From an uncultured Mucilaginibacter sp. (GTDB lineage: Bacteria > Bacteroidota > Bacteroidia > Sphingobacteriales > Sphingobacteriaceae): a stretch of 6,554 nt of DNA. Numbering within the stretch: position 1 is the stretch's first letter; every line of letters starts with the position of its first letter. Below are positions 6,392 to 6,554 of the stretch, in pieces. A program made the position numbers and the translations under genes. Under the pieces are notes generated by a model. It searched no databases, was not told the DNA's origin, and worked only from the letters and a program-made list of their open reading frames with translations. The DNA is taken from positions 1-6,554 of the forward strand of contig CAISKH010000148.1 of NCBI GenBank assembly GCA_903885865.1, in the 5' to 3' direction.

Positions 6392-6424
6392 CTAAAGTAG
6401 GTTATTTTATAAATAACCACAACA
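6392..6424 (-). promoter_or_regulatory. Predicted Bacteroidota-type promoter of the tRNA-Gly gene
   Basis: On the minus strand, TGTTG (6424-6420) fits the -33 element. TACTTTAG (6399-6392) fits TAnnTTTG at 5 of 6 fixed positions, and the 20-base spacing between them is near the norm for the phylum's primary sigma factor. The second element ends 10 bases before the tRNA 5' end, leaving a short leader. The spacer is almost wholly occupied by a 19-base palindrome. Confidence 0.45.
6400..6418. repeat. 19-base palindrome upstream of the tRNA gene
   Basis: GGTTATTT-TAT-AAATAACC has perfect 8-bp arms around 3 bases. It sits between the predicted -33 and -7 elements of the tRNA promoter, where a dimeric DNA-binding protein would block or bend the promoter. 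It may equally be a chance AT-rich palindrome. Confidence 0.5.
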
Positions 6425-6449
6425 TTTATAGTTAAAGCAAAAGTAAAAC

Positions 6450-6477
6450 CTTTTACCTTTATGCTTTTACCTTTTAC
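6450..6477 (+). repeat. Four-unit 7-bp tandem repeat (CTTTTAC)
   Basis: Four consecutive heptamers are present: CTTTTAC, CTTTATG, CTTTTAC and CTTTTAC (6450-6456, 6457-6463, 6464-6470, 6471-6477). The second is degenerate, and a partial unit, CTCC, follows. The tract ends 9 bases before the ATG of the next gene, so it falls in the leader of that gene. A-rich sequence before it (6434-6448, AAAGCAAAAGTAAAA) is roughly complementary to 6451-6467, so an imperfect hairpin over the tract is possible. Confidence 0.7.
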
Positions 6478-6486
6478 CTCCTTAAT

Positions 6487-6554
6487 ATGCCGGTTATTCT
6501 TCCCGTAAAAGACAAATACCCCACATGGGGCTCGGACTGTTTCATCGCCGAAAA
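6487..6554 (+). CDS. Gamma-carbonic-anhydrase-like hexapeptide-repeat protein, 3' end missing
   Basis: Only the first 22 codons are visible: MPVILPVKDKYPTWGSDCFI followed by AE. The pattern, a short hydrophobic strand, then a proline turn, a G-x-D-C/V-F-I-A-E segment leading into the left-handed beta helix, is the standard N-terminus of the gamma carbonic anhydrase / acyltransferase-like LbH family (PaaY/YrdA/CaiE group). The metal-binding histidines lie beyond the window, so carbonic anhydrase activity cannot be judged. The ATG at 6487 is preferred because the match starts at its first residue. No Shine-Dalgarno is seen; a 7-bp tandem repeat ends 9 bases before the start. Confidence 0.8.
   Translation, partial: MPVILPVKDKYPTWGSDCFIAE

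Noticed and set aside
6205..6420. A 71-residue minus-strand reading frame across the nadB end and the tRNA
   Set aside because: Its middle (AEIAQLVEHLFPKLKAAGSNPVFRSK) is the translation of the tRNA gene, a common false protein prediction.

Overview
The window looks like a chromosomal segment of a Bacteroidota bacterium. The protein style (RmuC, ThiL, NadA, NadB, a gamma-carbonic-anhydrase-like start), the lack of Shine-Dalgarno sequences before the starts, very AT-rich promoter gaps and a tRNA without an encoded CCA all fit this phylum. The CCCCCTGAAGGGGG palindromes and the CTTTTAC heptamers suggest Sphingobacteriaceae (Mucilaginibacter/Pedobacter type). That family-level placement is inference from style, not from a search.

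Layout. Positions 1-705 (+) are the 3' part of a slipin/stomatin-like SPFH membrane protein gene, cut by the window edge. Positions 807-2213 (+) are a complete rmuC. Converging on it is a minus-strand pair, nadA (4307-3315) then thiL (3291-2242), separated by 23 bp and probably one transcript. The rmuC and thiL 3' ends are only 28 bp apart, and each runs into a copy of a GC-rich palindrome. The two copies face each other, and the inner one is followed by a T-tract that makes it a good terminator for nadA-thiL. A 408-bp gap of about 20% G+C separates nadA from the divergent nadB (4716-6308, +). A tRNA-Gly(CCC) gene (6381-6309, -) ends exactly where the nadB stop codon ends. The last 68 bases begin a gamma-carbonic-anhydrase/hexapeptide-repeat protein gene (+), preceded by a 7-bp tandem repeat.

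How the genes work together. NadB oxidises L-aspartate to iminoaspartate, and NadA condenses that with dihydroxyacetone phosphate to quinolinate, so the divergent nadA/nadB pair encodes the two committed steps of de novo NAD synthesis. nadC is not in the window. ThiL, which makes thiamine pyrophosphate, appears to ride on the nadA transcript. Slipin, RmuC, the tRNA and the carbonic-anhydrase-like protein have no obvious link to this pathway.

No new multi-gene system is evident: all the protein genes are recognisable housekeeping or widespread families. The points worth a second look are non-coding: the palindrome pair that has become the coding tail of two converging genes, a long dyad just upstream of nadA with a related half-site upstream of nadB, a palindrome filling the spacer of the predicted tRNA promoter, the zero-gap tRNA/nadB junction, and the heptamer tract before the last gene.
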